Below, piece after piece: positions 17,538 to 26,227 of a DNA stretch of 64,000 nucleotides (within the stretch, counting starts at the first letter, position 1; the number at the start of each line of letters is the position of its first letter). A program made the position numbers and the translations under genes. This DNA comes from Paraburkholderia sp. BL25I1N1 (lineage in GTDB: Bacteria > Pseudomonadota > Gammaproteobacteria > Burkholderiales > Burkholderiaceae). Where the stretch lies: assembly GCF_003002025.1 (NCBI RefSeq), contig NZ_PVZB01000013.1, positions 62,001 to 126,000 on the forward strand. Direction: 5' to 3'. A model generated the notes under the pieces. That model was not told where the DNA came from. It saw only the letters and a list, made by a program, of their open reading frames with translations, and searched no databases.

Positions 17538-18482
17538 ATGAAAAAGAAATATCTGGCATGGGCCGCCGCGCTTTTGACCGCAGTGGCGGCGCACGCGAAT
17601 GCGGCGGGCGGAGAGATCGCCGTTATCGTCAAGACGGCCAACTCGAATTACTGGCAGAACGTGCAGAAAGGTGCAGCGGAGGGCATGAAAGGGCTGAACG
17701 GCTACACGATGACGTTTCAGGGACCGGCGACCGAGTCAGCGGTGGCCGACGAGGTCAATATGGTCGAGAACGCGGTGAACCGGCATGTTGCGGCGATCGT
17801 GCTCGCGCCGTCCGATCCGGATGCACTGGTCCCGGCAATGAAGAAGGCCTGGGAGGCAAAAATTCCGGTTGTCCTGATCGACTCGCTCGTGTCCGATTCC
17901 GGCAAGCAGTACTACCAGTCGTTTCTCTCGACCGATAACGCCAAGGCCGGCGAGATGTGCGCCAAAGCGATGATCGACCGTGTCGGACAGACAGGGAAGG
18001 TCGCTGTGATGTCGTACGTTGCCGGCGCGGGTTCCGAGATTGGCCGCGTGGGCGGGTTCCGGAAGTATCTCGCGGAACACTCGAAGCTGCAGATTGTCGG
18101 ACCGTTCTACTCGCAGTCGCAGATGGCGACCGCGCTCAATCAGACGACCGACGTGCTGTCGGCCAATCCGGATCTGAAGGGCATCTTCGGTGCGAATGAA
18201 CCGACTGCCGTGGGGGTGGGACGCGCGTTGGCGCAGTCCGGGAAAGCCGGCAAGATCGTCGCGATCGGCTTTGACGGCAACCAGGACCTGCAGGGCTTCG
18301 TCAAGGACGGAACCATCCAGGCCATCGCTGTTCAGGGTTCCTATCAAATGGGCTATAAAGGCGTCAAAACGGCGGTGGAGGTTATCGAACACAAGCCGGT
18401 TACGAAGCAACTGGATACCGGTGTCGTGATGGTCGACAAGAACAACATCGATCAGCCGGCTGCGAAGAACGTCTTGTATTGA
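17538..18482 (+). CDS. Sugar ABC transporter periplasmic binding protein
   Basis: A 314-residue Peripla_BP_4 protein with a clear Sec signal peptide (residues 1-23, ending AHANAA). The mature part starts GGEIAVIVKTANSNYWQNV; the hinge and ligand-loop pieces ALVPAMKKAWEAKIPVVLID and IFGANEPTAVGVGRAL are as in ribose/galactose-type binding proteins. A good AAGGAG precedes the ATG. The gene order ATPase, permease, binding protein is unlike rbs in detail but common in Burkholderia. The ligand is inferred from the downstream enzymes to be L-galactose and/or L-fucose. Confidence 0.93.
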   Translation: MKKKYLAWAAALLTAVAAHANAAGGEIAVIVKTANSNYWQNVQKGAAEGMKGLNGYTMTFQGPATESAVADEVNMVENAVNRHVAAIVLAPSDPDALVPAMKKAWEAKIPVVLIDSLVSDSGKQYYQSFLSTDNAKAGEMCAKAMIDRVGQTGKVAVMSYVAGAGSEIGRVGGFRKYLAEHSKLQIVGPFYSQSQMATALNQTTDVLSANPDLKGIFGANEPTAVGVGRALAQSGKAGKIVAIGFDGNQDLQGFVKDGTIQAIAVQGSYQMGYKGVKTAVEVIEHKPVTKQLDTGVVMVDKNNIDQPAAKNVLY

Positions 18483-18488
18483 AGCGCG

Positions 18489-18520
18489 GCGCGGACGACG
18501 CCCGACGGCGTTGTCCGCGC
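18489..18520 (+). other. Stable intercistronic hairpin after the binding-protein gene
   Basis: Arms at 18489-18502 and 18507-18520 pair over 14 positions (13 Watson-Crick and one G-U) around a 4-base loop. There is no T-run, so it is not a classical terminator. Such hairpins after binding-protein genes often protect the upstream mRNA and lower expression of downstream enzymes. Confidence 0.6.
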
Positions 18521-18596
18521 TTGAGGACTGCGCCGTTCAGGACGCGCGGTAAGGCGTTGAACATCGAGAAACGAATCCCTGAAGGCGGAATTTTTG

Positions 18597-19613
18597 ATGA
18601 AAGCAGGTGATCTGCGTGATCTGTCGCGTGGCGGCGTGCAACTGAGCGCACTCGGCATGGGTTGTTCGCAACTTGGCGGCCTCTATCGCACCATGCCGCC
18701 GCAACAGGCGCGCGCGCTGATGGACGAAGCGTGGTCGCTTGGTCTGCGCTATTTCGACACTGCGCCGTTCTACGGGTACACGCTTTCCGAACGCCGCGTG
18801 GGCGACGCGTTGTCAGCGCGTCCACGCAACGAGTTCGTGCTGAGTACGAAAGTGGGCAGGCTTCTTCGTCCGGACCCGACTGTTCAATGCGGCGACGACG
18901 GGTGGGCCGAGCCGCTTTCTTTCCGGCCGCATTACGACTACAGCTTCGATGGCGTCATGAGGTCGTTCGAAGACAGTCAGCAGCGTCTCGGCTTTCCGCA
19001 GATCGACCTTCTGTATGTGCATGACGTCGGTCGAATGACACATGGAGACGCGAACGTCGAATTCTGGAGGCAACTGACCGAGGGAGGTGGCTTTCGCGCA
19101 CTCGATGCGCTACGAAGTGCAGGGCAGGTCAAAGCTTTCGGTCTTGGCGTGAATGAATGGCAGGTTGTGCATGAAGCCATGCAGGAGATACAGATCGATG
19201 TGACGTTACTCGCGGGCCGTTACACGCTCCTCGAGCAGAATTGTCTGTCGCCGTTTCTCGACGATTGCGTACGGCATGGGAATTCGATCGTGGCCGGCGG
19301 TGTGTTCAATTCCGGCGTGCTGGCGGGTAATGGCAAGTTCAATTACGGGGACGCCCCCGCCGCTGTCGTGTCGCGCGTCCACCGGCTGGCTGAGGTTTGC
19401 CGCGAATTCGAGGTCCCGTTACCCGCTGCGGCACTGCAGTTTCCGCTTGCGCATCCCGCGGTTGTGTCGTGCGTGGTGGGCGCGCGCAGTGTCGAACAAC
19501 TCCGGCAGAACGTCGCGTGGTTCGAGCAGACGCTGCCGGCCGGGTTGTGGCAGAAGCTGAAGTCGGATGGCCTGATCGCGGACGCCGCACCTGTGCCCGG
19601 GGGGAACCTGTGA
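18597..19613 (+). CDS. Aldo/keto reductase: L-fucose/L-galactose (D-threo-aldose) 1-dehydrogenase
   Basis: A 338-residue AKR of the type that oxidises L-fucose, L-galactose or D-arabinose at C1 to the lactone with NAD(P)+. The AKR tetrad is present: Asp54 and Tyr59 in YFDTAPFYGYTLSERRVG, Lys85 in VLSTKVGR and His142 in LLYVHDVGR. The sequence ALGMGCSQLGGLYR at the N-terminus resembles known fucose dehydrogenases of this family. The start is ATG 18597 behind GAAGGCGGA. The stop overlaps the lactonase start, which fits its role as the step before the lactonase. Confidence 0.88.
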   Translation: MKAGDLRDLSRGGVQLSALGMGCSQLGGLYRTMPPQQARALMDEAWSLGLRYFDTAPFYGYTLSERRVGDALSARPRNEFVLSTKVGRLLRPDPTVQCGDDGWAEPLSFRPHYDYSFDGVMRSFEDSQQRLGFPQIDLLYVHDVGRMTHGDANVEFWRQLTEGGGFRALDALRSAGQVKAFGLGVNEWQVVHEAMQEIQIDVTLLAGRYTLLEQNCLSPFLDDCVRHGNSIVAGGVFNSGVLAGNGKFNYGDAPAAVVSRVHRLAEVCREFEVPLPAAALQFPLAHPAVVSCVVGARSVEQLRQNVAWFEQTLPAGLWQKLKSDGLIADAAPVPGGNL

Positions 19614-20458
19614 GCCTGCGTATCGACGCACATCACCATTTCTGGCGCCTGGCGGCGCGCGTAGGGCATTGGCCGCCTGCCAGTCTTGGAGCGATCTATC
19701 GAGACTTCGGGCCGGCCGATTTTGAACCGCTGCTTGAACGATGCGGCATCGGCGGAACCGTGCTGGTCCAGTCCTTACCGGACAGCGATGACACCAGGTT
19801 CCTGCTCGAACTGGCGGAGCGTCATTCTTTTATTCGCGGCGTGGTGGGATGGGTCGACCTGAAAGCACCGGACGCGCCGCAACAGATCGATGCTCTGGCC
19901 CGCCACCCGAAGTTGAAAGCGCTGCGGCCGATGCTGCAGGATCTTCCAGACGACAACTGGATTGACGACCCGGTATTGCGGCCGGCGATTACCGCGATGC
20001 TCGCCAATGACTTTGCATTCGATGCGCTGGTTGTTCCGCGTCAACTCCCGGGTTTGGTCGCGTTCGCGAAGCGTTACCCCGGCCTGCGGATCGTTATAGA
20101 TCATGCAGCCAAGCCGCTGATCGCCACCGGGCAACTGGAGCCGTGGCGAACCGACATGGCCGATCTGGCCAGACTCGAAAACGTGCATTGCAAGCTGTCC
20201 GGCTTATGGACGGAAGCGCCGCCAGAGATCGGCGTTGCCGCTTTCGAGCCTTATGTGGAGACGTTATTCCGACTGTTCGGCCCGCGTCGTCTTCTGTGGG
20301 GAAGTGACTGGCCTGTCCAGCGGCTCGCGACACATTTCGGTGACTACGCCGGTTGGCTTGCCGCCTGTGACGACTACTGCGATCGATATGCGAGTGAAGA
20401 GGACAAGGGCGCCGTATTCGGCGGCAACGCTTATCGCTTCTACCGGCTCGAAGAATAG
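19610..20458 (+). CDS. Sugar lactonase of the amidohydrolase superfamily (L-fucono/L-galactonolactonase, COG3618)
   Basis: A 282-residue TIM-barrel amidohydrolase beginning with GTG in a 4-bp overlap with the dehydrogenase. The metal-binding motif is in RIDAHHHFWRL, with further active-site segments VIDHAAKP and LLWGSDWPVQ. COG3618 members next to an aldose dehydrogenase hydrolyse L-fucono-1,5-lactone or L-galactono-1,5-lactone; enzymes of both specificities are known. Here the next enzymes favour L-galactonate as product. Confidence 0.88.
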   Translation: MSLRIDAHHHFWRLAARVGHWPPASLGAIYRDFGPADFEPLLERCGIGGTVLVQSLPDSDDTRFLLELAERHSFIRGVVGWVDLKAPDAPQQIDALARHPKLKALRPMLQDLPDDNWIDDPVLRPAITAMLANDFAFDALVVPRQLPGLVAFAKRYPGLRIVIDHAAKPLIATGQLEPWRTDMADLARLENVHCKLSGLWTEAPPEIGVAAFEPYVETLFRLFGPRRLLWGSDWPVQRLATHFGDYAGWLAACDDYCDRYASEEDKGAVFGGNAYRFYRLEE

Positions 20459-20468
20459 GGAGAGTGTG

Positions 20469-20798
20469 ATGCAACGCATGGGAATGGTGATCGGTATCGA
20501 TCCGCAACATATCGACGAATACAAACGCTTGCATGCGCAGGTCTGGCCGACGGTGCTCAATCGCCTGAAACGCTCGAATGTCACCCGCTACTCGATTTTC
20601 CTGCGGGAGCCCGAGAACCTGTTGTTCGGCTACTGGGAATACGTCGGGTCCGACTATGAAAGCGATATGGCGGAGATTGCGAACGACCCGGAAACACAAC
20701 GCTGGTGGAGCCTGTGCGGTCCATGCCAGAAACCGTTGCCGAGTCGTGCGCCGTCGGAACACTGGGCACGGATGGAAGAGGTTTTTTACGTCGAATAG
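20469..20798 (+). CDS. L-rhamnose mutarotase family protein (sugar mutarotase)
   Basis: A 109-residue RhaM/DUF718 protein that interconverts alpha and beta anomers. Family residues are visible in IDEYKRLHAQVWPTVL, TRYSIFLREPENLLFGYWEY and PETQRWWSLCGPCQ. It starts 10 bp after the lactonase. Its expected job is to provide the anomer used by the dehydrogenase. Family members in L-fucose clusters act on L-fucose, so the name rhamnose mutarotase should not be taken as substrate evidence. Confidence 0.9.
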   Translation: MQRMGMVIGIDPQHIDEYKRLHAQVWPTVLNRLKRSNVTRYSIFLREPENLLFGYWEYVGSDYESDMAEIANDPETQRWWSLCGPCQKPLPSRAPSEHWARMEEVFYVE

Positions 20799-20912
20799 GC
20801 GTGGTCCCGAGACTGCACGCGTGTGACCTCGCGATAGAGAATCAAATTAACCGGGCCCGCATCGATACCGCATCATGGCGTCGCGGGCTCTGTATCAGAA
20901 AAGGGAAACCTC

Positions 20913-21923
20913 ATGCTCACTGTTATTTGTGAAACGCCCGGAGTACTACGCGCTGGCACGCGCTCAATGCCATCGCGCGAGCGCGGCGAAGTGTTGCTGC
21001 GAGTGCGACGCGTCGGCGTATGCGGCACTGACCTGCACATCTTTACCGGCAACCAGCCATTTCTCTCCTACCCGCGCGTGATGGGACACGAACTGTCGGG
21101 CACGGTCGAAGAAGCCGATGCGGACTCCGGCCTGGTCGCCGGCGACCCGGTCTACGTCATGCCCTACCTGTCATGCGGCCAGTGCATTGCCTGCAGGAAC
21201 GGAAAAACGAATTGCTGCGTGAACATTCAGGTATTGGGCGTGCATCGGGATGGCGCATTGACGGAGTATCTGAGTTTGCCGCGTCAGTTCGTTCACAAGG
21301 CTGAAGGAATCACGCTCGATCAGGCGGCAATGATCGAGTTTCTCGCCATTGGCGCGCACGCGGTTCGTCGCGCCGACGTTCAGGCAGGGCAGCGCGTGCT
21401 GGTGGTCGGGGCAGGTCCGATCGGGATGGCCGCGATGATCTTTGCACGTCTGCGCGGGGCCACGGTGACGGCACTCGACACACGGCTCGATCGCCTGAAC
21501 TTCTGCGCCGGGAAAATCGAAGTGGCGGCTACCGTGCAAATCGGTGATACCGACGTGGACGAACTGACGAGACTCACCGACGGTGAATTCTTCGATGTGG
21601 TCTTCGATGCGACGGGCAATCCGGCTGCCATGGAGCGTGGCTTCGAGTTTATTGCGCATGGCGGAAAATACGTGCTGATTTCCGTGGTGAGAGACAAGAT
21701 CACTTTCTCCGATCCTGAGTTCCACAAGCGCGAAGCCACCCTGATCGGAAGCCGCAATGCGACTGCGGAAGATTTCGAAACGGTGCTCAGGGCCATGCGC
21801 GCCGGCCAGGTGCCCGATGCGGCACTCAACACACACCGGATGAAACTTGCCGATGTTCCCGCGGAATTTTCGAAACTGCTCGAACCGTCCGCAGGCGTGG
21901 TGAAAGCCATCATCGAATGCTGA
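20913..21923 (+). CDS. Zinc-dependent alcohol dehydrogenase, probable L-galactonate 5-dehydrogenase
   Basis: A 336-residue medium-chain dehydrogenase. The catalytic zinc site is seen in VGVCGTDLHIF and MGHELSG, the structural zinc in SCGQCIACRNGKTNCC, and NAD binding in VLVVGAGPIGMAA. It resembles the LgoD/YjjN group, which oxidises L-galactonate to D-tagaturonate. The next gene is a tagaturonate reductase (UxaB-like), which supports this assignment. L-fuconate has no route into UxaB/UxaA, whereas L-galactonate does. Specificity within the family is hard to read from sequence. Confidence 0.8.
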   Translation: MLTVICETPGVLRAGTRSMPSRERGEVLLRVRRVGVCGTDLHIFTGNQPFLSYPRVMGHELSGTVEEADADSGLVAGDPVYVMPYLSCGQCIACRNGKTNCCVNIQVLGVHRDGALTEYLSLPRQFVHKAEGITLDQAAMIEFLAIGAHAVRRADVQAGQRVLVVGAGPIGMAAMIFARLRGATVTALDTRLDRLNFCAGKIEVAATVQIGDTDVDELTRLTDGEFFDVVFDATGNPAAMERGFEFIAHGGKYVLISVVRDKITFSDPEFHKREATLIGSRNATAEDFETVLRAMRAGQVPDAALNTHRMKLADVPAEFSKLLEPSAGVVKAIIEC

Positions 21924-21948
21924 CGAAGGCGCAGATCGGATATAAGCC

Positions 21949-23082
21949 ATGAGCCAGCCAATTCTCCAGTTCGGCACCAGCCGCTTTCTCCAGGCGCATG
22001 TCGACCTGTTCGTTTCGGAAGCGCTGACGCGCGGTGCCGCGCTCGGCGGCATTACGGTCGTGCAGACCACCAGCAGCGAGTCCAGTCAGAAGTGTATTGC
22101 GGCGCTGGCGGAGGGCAGGCCTTATCCGGTACGGATTCGAGGTATGCGCCGCGGCGTGCCGGTGGACGAGATGTTGAGCGCCAACGCGGTGCGCGCGGCA
22201 TGGCACGCCGGGACGCATTGGGCACAAGTGCGAGATGCCGTAGCGGAACATGTCGAAGTGATTGTCTCCAATACGGGAGACCGGGGATTCCAGCTCGATG
22301 ACCGGGACACCGCGGCGCTCGTGACTCACCCGGAGTGCGTGCCACATAGCTTTCCGGCCAAGCTGCTGGTGTTGCTTCATGCCCGTTGGGAACGCAACCC
22401 CGATGCGCCGCTCTCCCTTTTTCCATGCGAACTCGTGGTCAATAACGGCGATACGCTGCGCGAACTTGTTGTGACTCTCGCGACAAATTGGCGGCTGCCG
22501 GAGCCGTTTATTACCTACCTTCGAACGCACTGCATATGGGCCAATTCGCTCGTCGATCGAATCGTTTCACAGGCGATTGAACCGGTAGGCGCGGTTGCCG
22601 AACCGTATGCGCTGTGGGCGATTGAGCAGCAGCCGGGGCTGGTTCTGCCTTGCACACACGAGAACATCGTTTTGACAGACGACCTGCAGCGCTTCGAGCG
22701 TCTGAAGCTGTTCCTGCTTAATCTCGGTCACAGCTATCTGGCCGAGCGCTGGCTGGAGGACCGCAGGCCGGCTGACGAGACCGTCTATCAGGCAATGAAC
22801 GACCCGATCCTGCGTGCGAATCTGGAAACTGTCTGGGCGGAAGATGTCCTCCCGACATTTGCGGCGTTGGGTCAGCACGAGCAGGCTCTGGCCTATCTCG
22901 TCGAGTTACGTGATCGCCTGCTCAATCCCTTTCTTGAGCATCGGATCGCGGACATCGCGCAGAATCACGCAGAAAAAATGCAGCGGCGTTTTCTGCCACT
23001 TGTGCAACTTGCCGACACACTCGGCGTGAAGCCCGGACCGCTGCGTATACGCGCGATGCTGGAGCGCGTCGCATCGGTTTAG
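21949..23082 (+). CDS. uxaB: Tagaturonate reductase-like mannitol dehydrogenase family protein (UxaB)
   Basis: A 377-residue polyol dehydrogenase that should reduce D-tagaturonate to D-altronate with NADH. Family segments are LQFGTSRFLQAHVDLFVSEAL at the start, IVSNTGDRGFQ, PCELVVNNGDTLRELV and the catalytic-lysine region replaced here by THCIWANSLVDRIVSQ. It is about 100 residues shorter than E. coli UxaB (483), as in several proteobacterial homologues. It starts 25 bp after the zinc dehydrogenase and is followed after 18 bp by uxaA. Confidence 0.82.
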   Translation: MSQPILQFGTSRFLQAHVDLFVSEALTRGAALGGITVVQTTSSESSQKCIAALAEGRPYPVRIRGMRRGVPVDEMLSANAVRAAWHAGTHWAQVRDAVAEHVEVIVSNTGDRGFQLDDRDTAALVTHPECVPHSFPAKLLVLLHARWERNPDAPLSLFPCELVVNNGDTLRELVVTLATNWRLPEPFITYLRTHCIWANSLVDRIVSQAIEPVGAVAEPYALWAIEQQPGLVLPCTHENIVLTDDLQRFERLKLFLLNLGHSYLAERWLEDRRPADETVYQAMNDPILRANLETVWAEDVLPTFAALGQHEQALAYLVELRDRLLNPFLEHRIADIAQNHAEKMQRRFLPLVQLADTLGVKPGPLRIRAMLERVASV

Positions 23083-23100
23083 AACTGTTTCGGGAAAGTC

Positions 23101-24630
23101 ATGAACACGGAATCGGATTCTTTTATTCTTCTGCGCGAACAGGACAATGTCGCGGTCGCGCGCCATGCAGTACCGGATGGGGTCGAGGTGAATCTCGGGG
23201 CGGCCACATTGCGCACCCGCGCGTCGATTCCGTCTGGCCATAAAGTGGCTGTGCGCCGCATTGAAAAGGGCGCTGCCATTCTGAAGTACGGGCGGGTCAT
23301 CGGTGTCGCCATGCATCATATTGAAGCGGGGGAGCATGTTCACACCCATAACGTCGGCATGAGCGAGGTCGGGAACGAACTCGCCAGCGGTACCGCTTAC
23401 GAAGCGACTGAAGTGAGCGGGCGGCCGGCAACGTTTCAGGGATATGTGCGAGCCAATGGAGACGTCGGTACACGAAACTTTATCGGTGTGATCGCGAGCG
23501 TAAATTGCTCGGCAACCGTATGCCGGCATATCGCCGACGCCTTTAAAGACGATGCGCTCAAGGCGTTTCCATCAGTCGACGGAGTCGTGGCTATCACACA
23601 TGGCAGCGGCTGCGGCATGGCCGGGTCTGGCGAGGGGATCGAATTGCTGCGCCGTACCTTGCGCGGGTACGCGAACAATCCCAACTTCGCAGGCGTGCTG
23701 CTGGTCGGCCTCGGTTGCGAAGTGAATCAGATCGCGCCGCTAGTCGATACGCTGGCCACGAGACCGGACGGTTTGATCGCCACGCTGACGATTCAGGAAG
23801 AAGGCGGAACTCGTGAAACCATTAAAAAGGGCATAGAGATAGTCGGCGACATGCTGACGCTCGCCGATCGCGCAAATCGCAGTACCGTGTCGGCCGCGCA
23901 CCTGAAAGTCGGGCTGCAGTGCGGCGGCTCGGATGGGTACTCGGGGATCAGTGCCAATCCGGCATTGGGTTGCGCCGTTGATCTTCTGGTGCGCAATGGA
24001 GGAACGGCCATACTGTCCGAAACGCCGGAGATATATGGCGCGGAACACCTGCTGACGTCGCGTGCGGCTTCGCCGCGGGTGGCGGACAGGCTATTGGAAA
24101 AGCTGCGCTGGTGGGAAGCGTATACGCGCGCCCATCACGGTGACATGAACAACAATCCCTCGCCGGGTAATAAGGCCGGAGGGATTACGACCATTCTGGA
24201 AAAATCACTGGGTGCCGTTGCCAAGGGTGGGAGTACGGGTTTGATGGAGGTGTATGAATACGCCGAAGCCGTCACGCAGCACGGACTCGTTTTCATGGAC
24301 ACCCCCGGCTATGACCCGGTATCGGCGACGGGGCAGGTCGCCGGCGGCGCGAACCTGATCTGTTTCACCACGGGCCGTGGGTCAGTGTACGGGTGCAAAC
24401 CGACGCCCTCGCTCAAGCTCGCGACGAACACCCGGATGTTCGAGCAGATGAGCATGGATATGGATTTCAACTGTGGAGCGATCCTTGATGGAACGCTTGG
24501 TGTTGCTCAGGCTGGAGCCCAGATATTCCAGTTGATGCTAGACACGGCGTCAGGACGAGAAACCTGTAGCGAGCAGCATGGCATGGGAGACAGTGAGTTT
24601 GTTCCGTGGCAACTCGGCGCTGTCATGTGA
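23101..24630 (+). CDS. uxaA: Altronate dehydratase (UxaA)
   Basis: A 509-residue enzyme close in length to E. coli UxaA (495). It dehydrates D-altronate to 2-keto-3-deoxygluconate. The N-terminal SAF-type domain (residues 1-95, with KVAVRRIEKGAAILKYGRVIG) is joined to the large catalytic domain, which begins near FQGYVRANGDVGTRNFIGVI. The metal-binding and active-site pieces THGSGCGM, GLGCEVNQ, CGGSDGYSGISANPALG and CFTTGRGSVYG are present. It is the last enzyme of the operon; a KDG kinase and KDPG aldolase would be needed and are not in this window. Confidence 0.93.
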   Translation: MNTESDSFILLREQDNVAVARHAVPDGVEVNLGAATLRTRASIPSGHKVAVRRIEKGAAILKYGRVIGVAMHHIEAGEHVHTHNVGMSEVGNELASGTAYEATEVSGRPATFQGYVRANGDVGTRNFIGVIASVNCSATVCRHIADAFKDDALKAFPSVDGVVAITHGSGCGMAGSGEGIELLRRTLRGYANNPNFAGVLLVGLGCEVNQIAPLVDTLATRPDGLIATLTIQEEGGTRETIKKGIEIVGDMLTLADRANRSTVSAAHLKVGLQCGGSDGYSGISANPALGCAVDLLVRNGGTAILSETPEIYGAEHLLTSRAASPRVADRLLEKLRWWEAYTRAHHGDMNNNPSPGNKAGGITTILEKSLGAVAKGGSTGLMEVYEYAEAVTQHGLVFMDTPGYDPVSATGQVAGGANLICFTTGRGSVYGCKPTPSLKLATNTRMFEQMSMDMDFNCGAILDGTLGVAQAGAQIFQLMLDTASGRETCSEQHGMGDSEFVPWQLGAVM

Positions 24631-24707
24631 AAGCAGGCGAGTCCCCCGAGGTGTGAAGGTCATTCTACGGTTCCAGGATCGATACCGTTTTTAGACGGAG
24701 GTGTCAT

Positions 24708-24935
24708 ATGCCCATGACCCGATCGCCCGATATCCCGGGCGTGACAGAGGCTGATTACACGTTGCTGGTGGAAGCGTTGTCGTCGCTTTTGAGAGAACGG
24801 TCTTCCGCGCTGCAAATTGCTGCTGAAGTCGCGAAAAAAAGAGGGCTTGCGGCGCCGAACGTGTGGGACTTCGGACTCCCCGACATTCTGCGTCTGCGTC
24901 GCGTGTGGGAAGTGGCCAGTCGGACTTCCGCCTGA
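24708..24935 (+). CDS. Small conserved-looking hypothetical protein
   Basis: A 75-residue protein with a strong GGAGGTG seven bases before ATG 24708, 77 bp after uxaA. The sequence is a compact helical one (TEADYTLLVEALSSLLRERSSALQIAAEVAKKRG) ending in PNVWDFGLPDILRLRRVWEVA. I do not recognise a family or function. Ribosome binding site, composition and amphipathic helices suggest a real gene. It may be the last gene of the sugar operon or independent. Confidence 0.6.
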   Translation: MPMTRSPDIPGVTEADYTLLVEALSSLLRERSSALQIAAEVAKKRGLAAPNVWDFGLPDILRLRRVWEVASRTSA

Positions 24936-25027
24936 TTTTACGTTTCCGACGAAGCTCGCCAGCGTTTCGTGCAACAAGGTCGTCCACGCGTTCGCAAATC
25001 CTCAGGACGGTTTATCCAGACTATCCA

Positions 25028-26065
25028 TCAACCGTCGCCATGCGACTCGCGTTCCGTAACGCCCGCCGCTGAAGCGCGCGCAAAGCGCGTTTGATACTCG
25101 CTCGGTGAGAGACCGGTCTTGCGTTTGAACAGTTCGCGAAACGTACTGATGTCTCCATAGCCTACACGCTGGCTGACTATCTCAAGCCCGATGGGCCTCG
25201 ACTCCAGCAACTGCTTGGCTACTTCGATGCGCAGGTTCTGCAGATACGTCAATGGCGCAAGGCCTACTGCCTGCTTGAAACGCCGGTTAAGCGTCCGTTC
25301 GCTGACAGCGAGCCAACTGGCGAGCTCGCTCAGCCGGAACCCCTCCTGAAGTGTCGCCTCCATCCGCTGTTGAGCTCGCGCGACGAGCGAATCGACATGT
25401 CCGTGATCGTCGAGCAGTTTCGCGTAAGACGCCTGAGAAGTCCGGTTCATGTCGATCAGTAGCGATTTGGCGGTCATCGCCGCAAGCTTGTCGCCGACGA
25501 ACATCTCTACCAGCCGTACGGCGAGATTGAGATACGACGTGACCGAACCGCCCGAGACAATGCCGTCTTGCCAGGTCAGGATTTCCCGCGCGCGGAGTTC
25601 GACACGCGGATACCGCCGGGCGAAGTCGGCCGCGTTGGCCCAGTGCGTGGTGGCGACCCGCCCGTCCAGCAAACCCGCCTCGGCAAGCAGATAGTTGCCG
25701 GTGCAGTACGCAGCCAACACGGCGCCTGCCTTGCGCTGGCGCCGTAGCGCGGAAGAGAGCGCATTCATCTGCTCGCGGCGGCCGATGAACTCGTCCATGT
25801 TGGAAAAAAACGGAGCCGTTAGCAGGATGGCATCAGCACGTTTGCGCGGATCGATTTTGCCGTCCACCGGAATGCTCTGGCCCGACGCAGCCGTGACGGG
25901 CTGTCCGTCCAGCGATTCCACGCGCCACGCGAACATGGGTAAAGGTTTGGCCCCACGCGCGGCTAACTTGCCATTCAGGTAGTTGGCTGCGCTCAGGACG
26001 TCGATTGGCCCCGCGACGCCCGACGCCAGAATTCCGTCATAGACCCAGATCCTGATTGTGATCAT
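25028..26065 (-). CDS. GlxA-type AraC-family regulator with DJ-1/PfpI domain
   Basis: A 345-residue regulator: an N-terminal class I glutamine amidotransferase-like domain (ITIRIWVYDGILASGVAGPIDVLS, with the nucleophile-elbow region AAYCTGNYLLAEAGLLDG) and a C-terminal AraC HTH pair (LAVSERTLNRRFKQAVGLAP and RVGYGDISTFRELFKRKTG). Start chosen at MITIRIWVY, where family members begin; the open frame extends 74 codons further but with poor composition. It is divergent from the MarR gene. Targets are unknown. Confidence 0.88.
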   Translation of the reverse strand: MITIRIWVYDGILASGVAGPIDVLSAANYLNGKLAARGAKPLPMFAWRVESLDGQPVTAASGQSIPVDGKIDPRKRADAILLTAPFFSNMDEFIGRREQMNALSSALRRQRKAGAVLAAYCTGNYLLAEAGLLDGRVATTHWANAADFARRYPRVELRAREILTWQDGIVSGGSVTSYLNLAVRLVEMFVGDKLAAMTAKSLLIDMNRTSQASYAKLLDDHGHVDSLVARAQQRMEATLQEGFRLSELASWLAVSERTLNRRFKQAVGLAPLTYLQNLRIEVAKQLLESRPIGLEIVSQRVGYGDISTFRELFKRKTGLSPSEYQTRFARASAAGVTERESHGDG

Positions 26066-26227
26066 TTGCGTGCGTGTCTGATATTCCTCGAATAATGGCA
26101 ATGCTGCCACTGTCCGGTGTGCCCGTAAAGGCCGATTATCGCCACATCGAAACACCTGAAGCGACGAACGGTTCCGCGACCTACATCTGACAGGGTCGCA
26201 AGCCGGCGCCCAAAACATGAGCCCATC

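Noticed and set aside
14892-24630. Interpretation as a plain L-fucose operon
   Set aside because: The dehydrogenase, lactonase and mutarotase would fit, but L-fuconate dehydratase and the later L-fucose steps are missing and UxaB/UxaA point to L-galactonate. Dual use of both sugars by the first enzymes remains possible.
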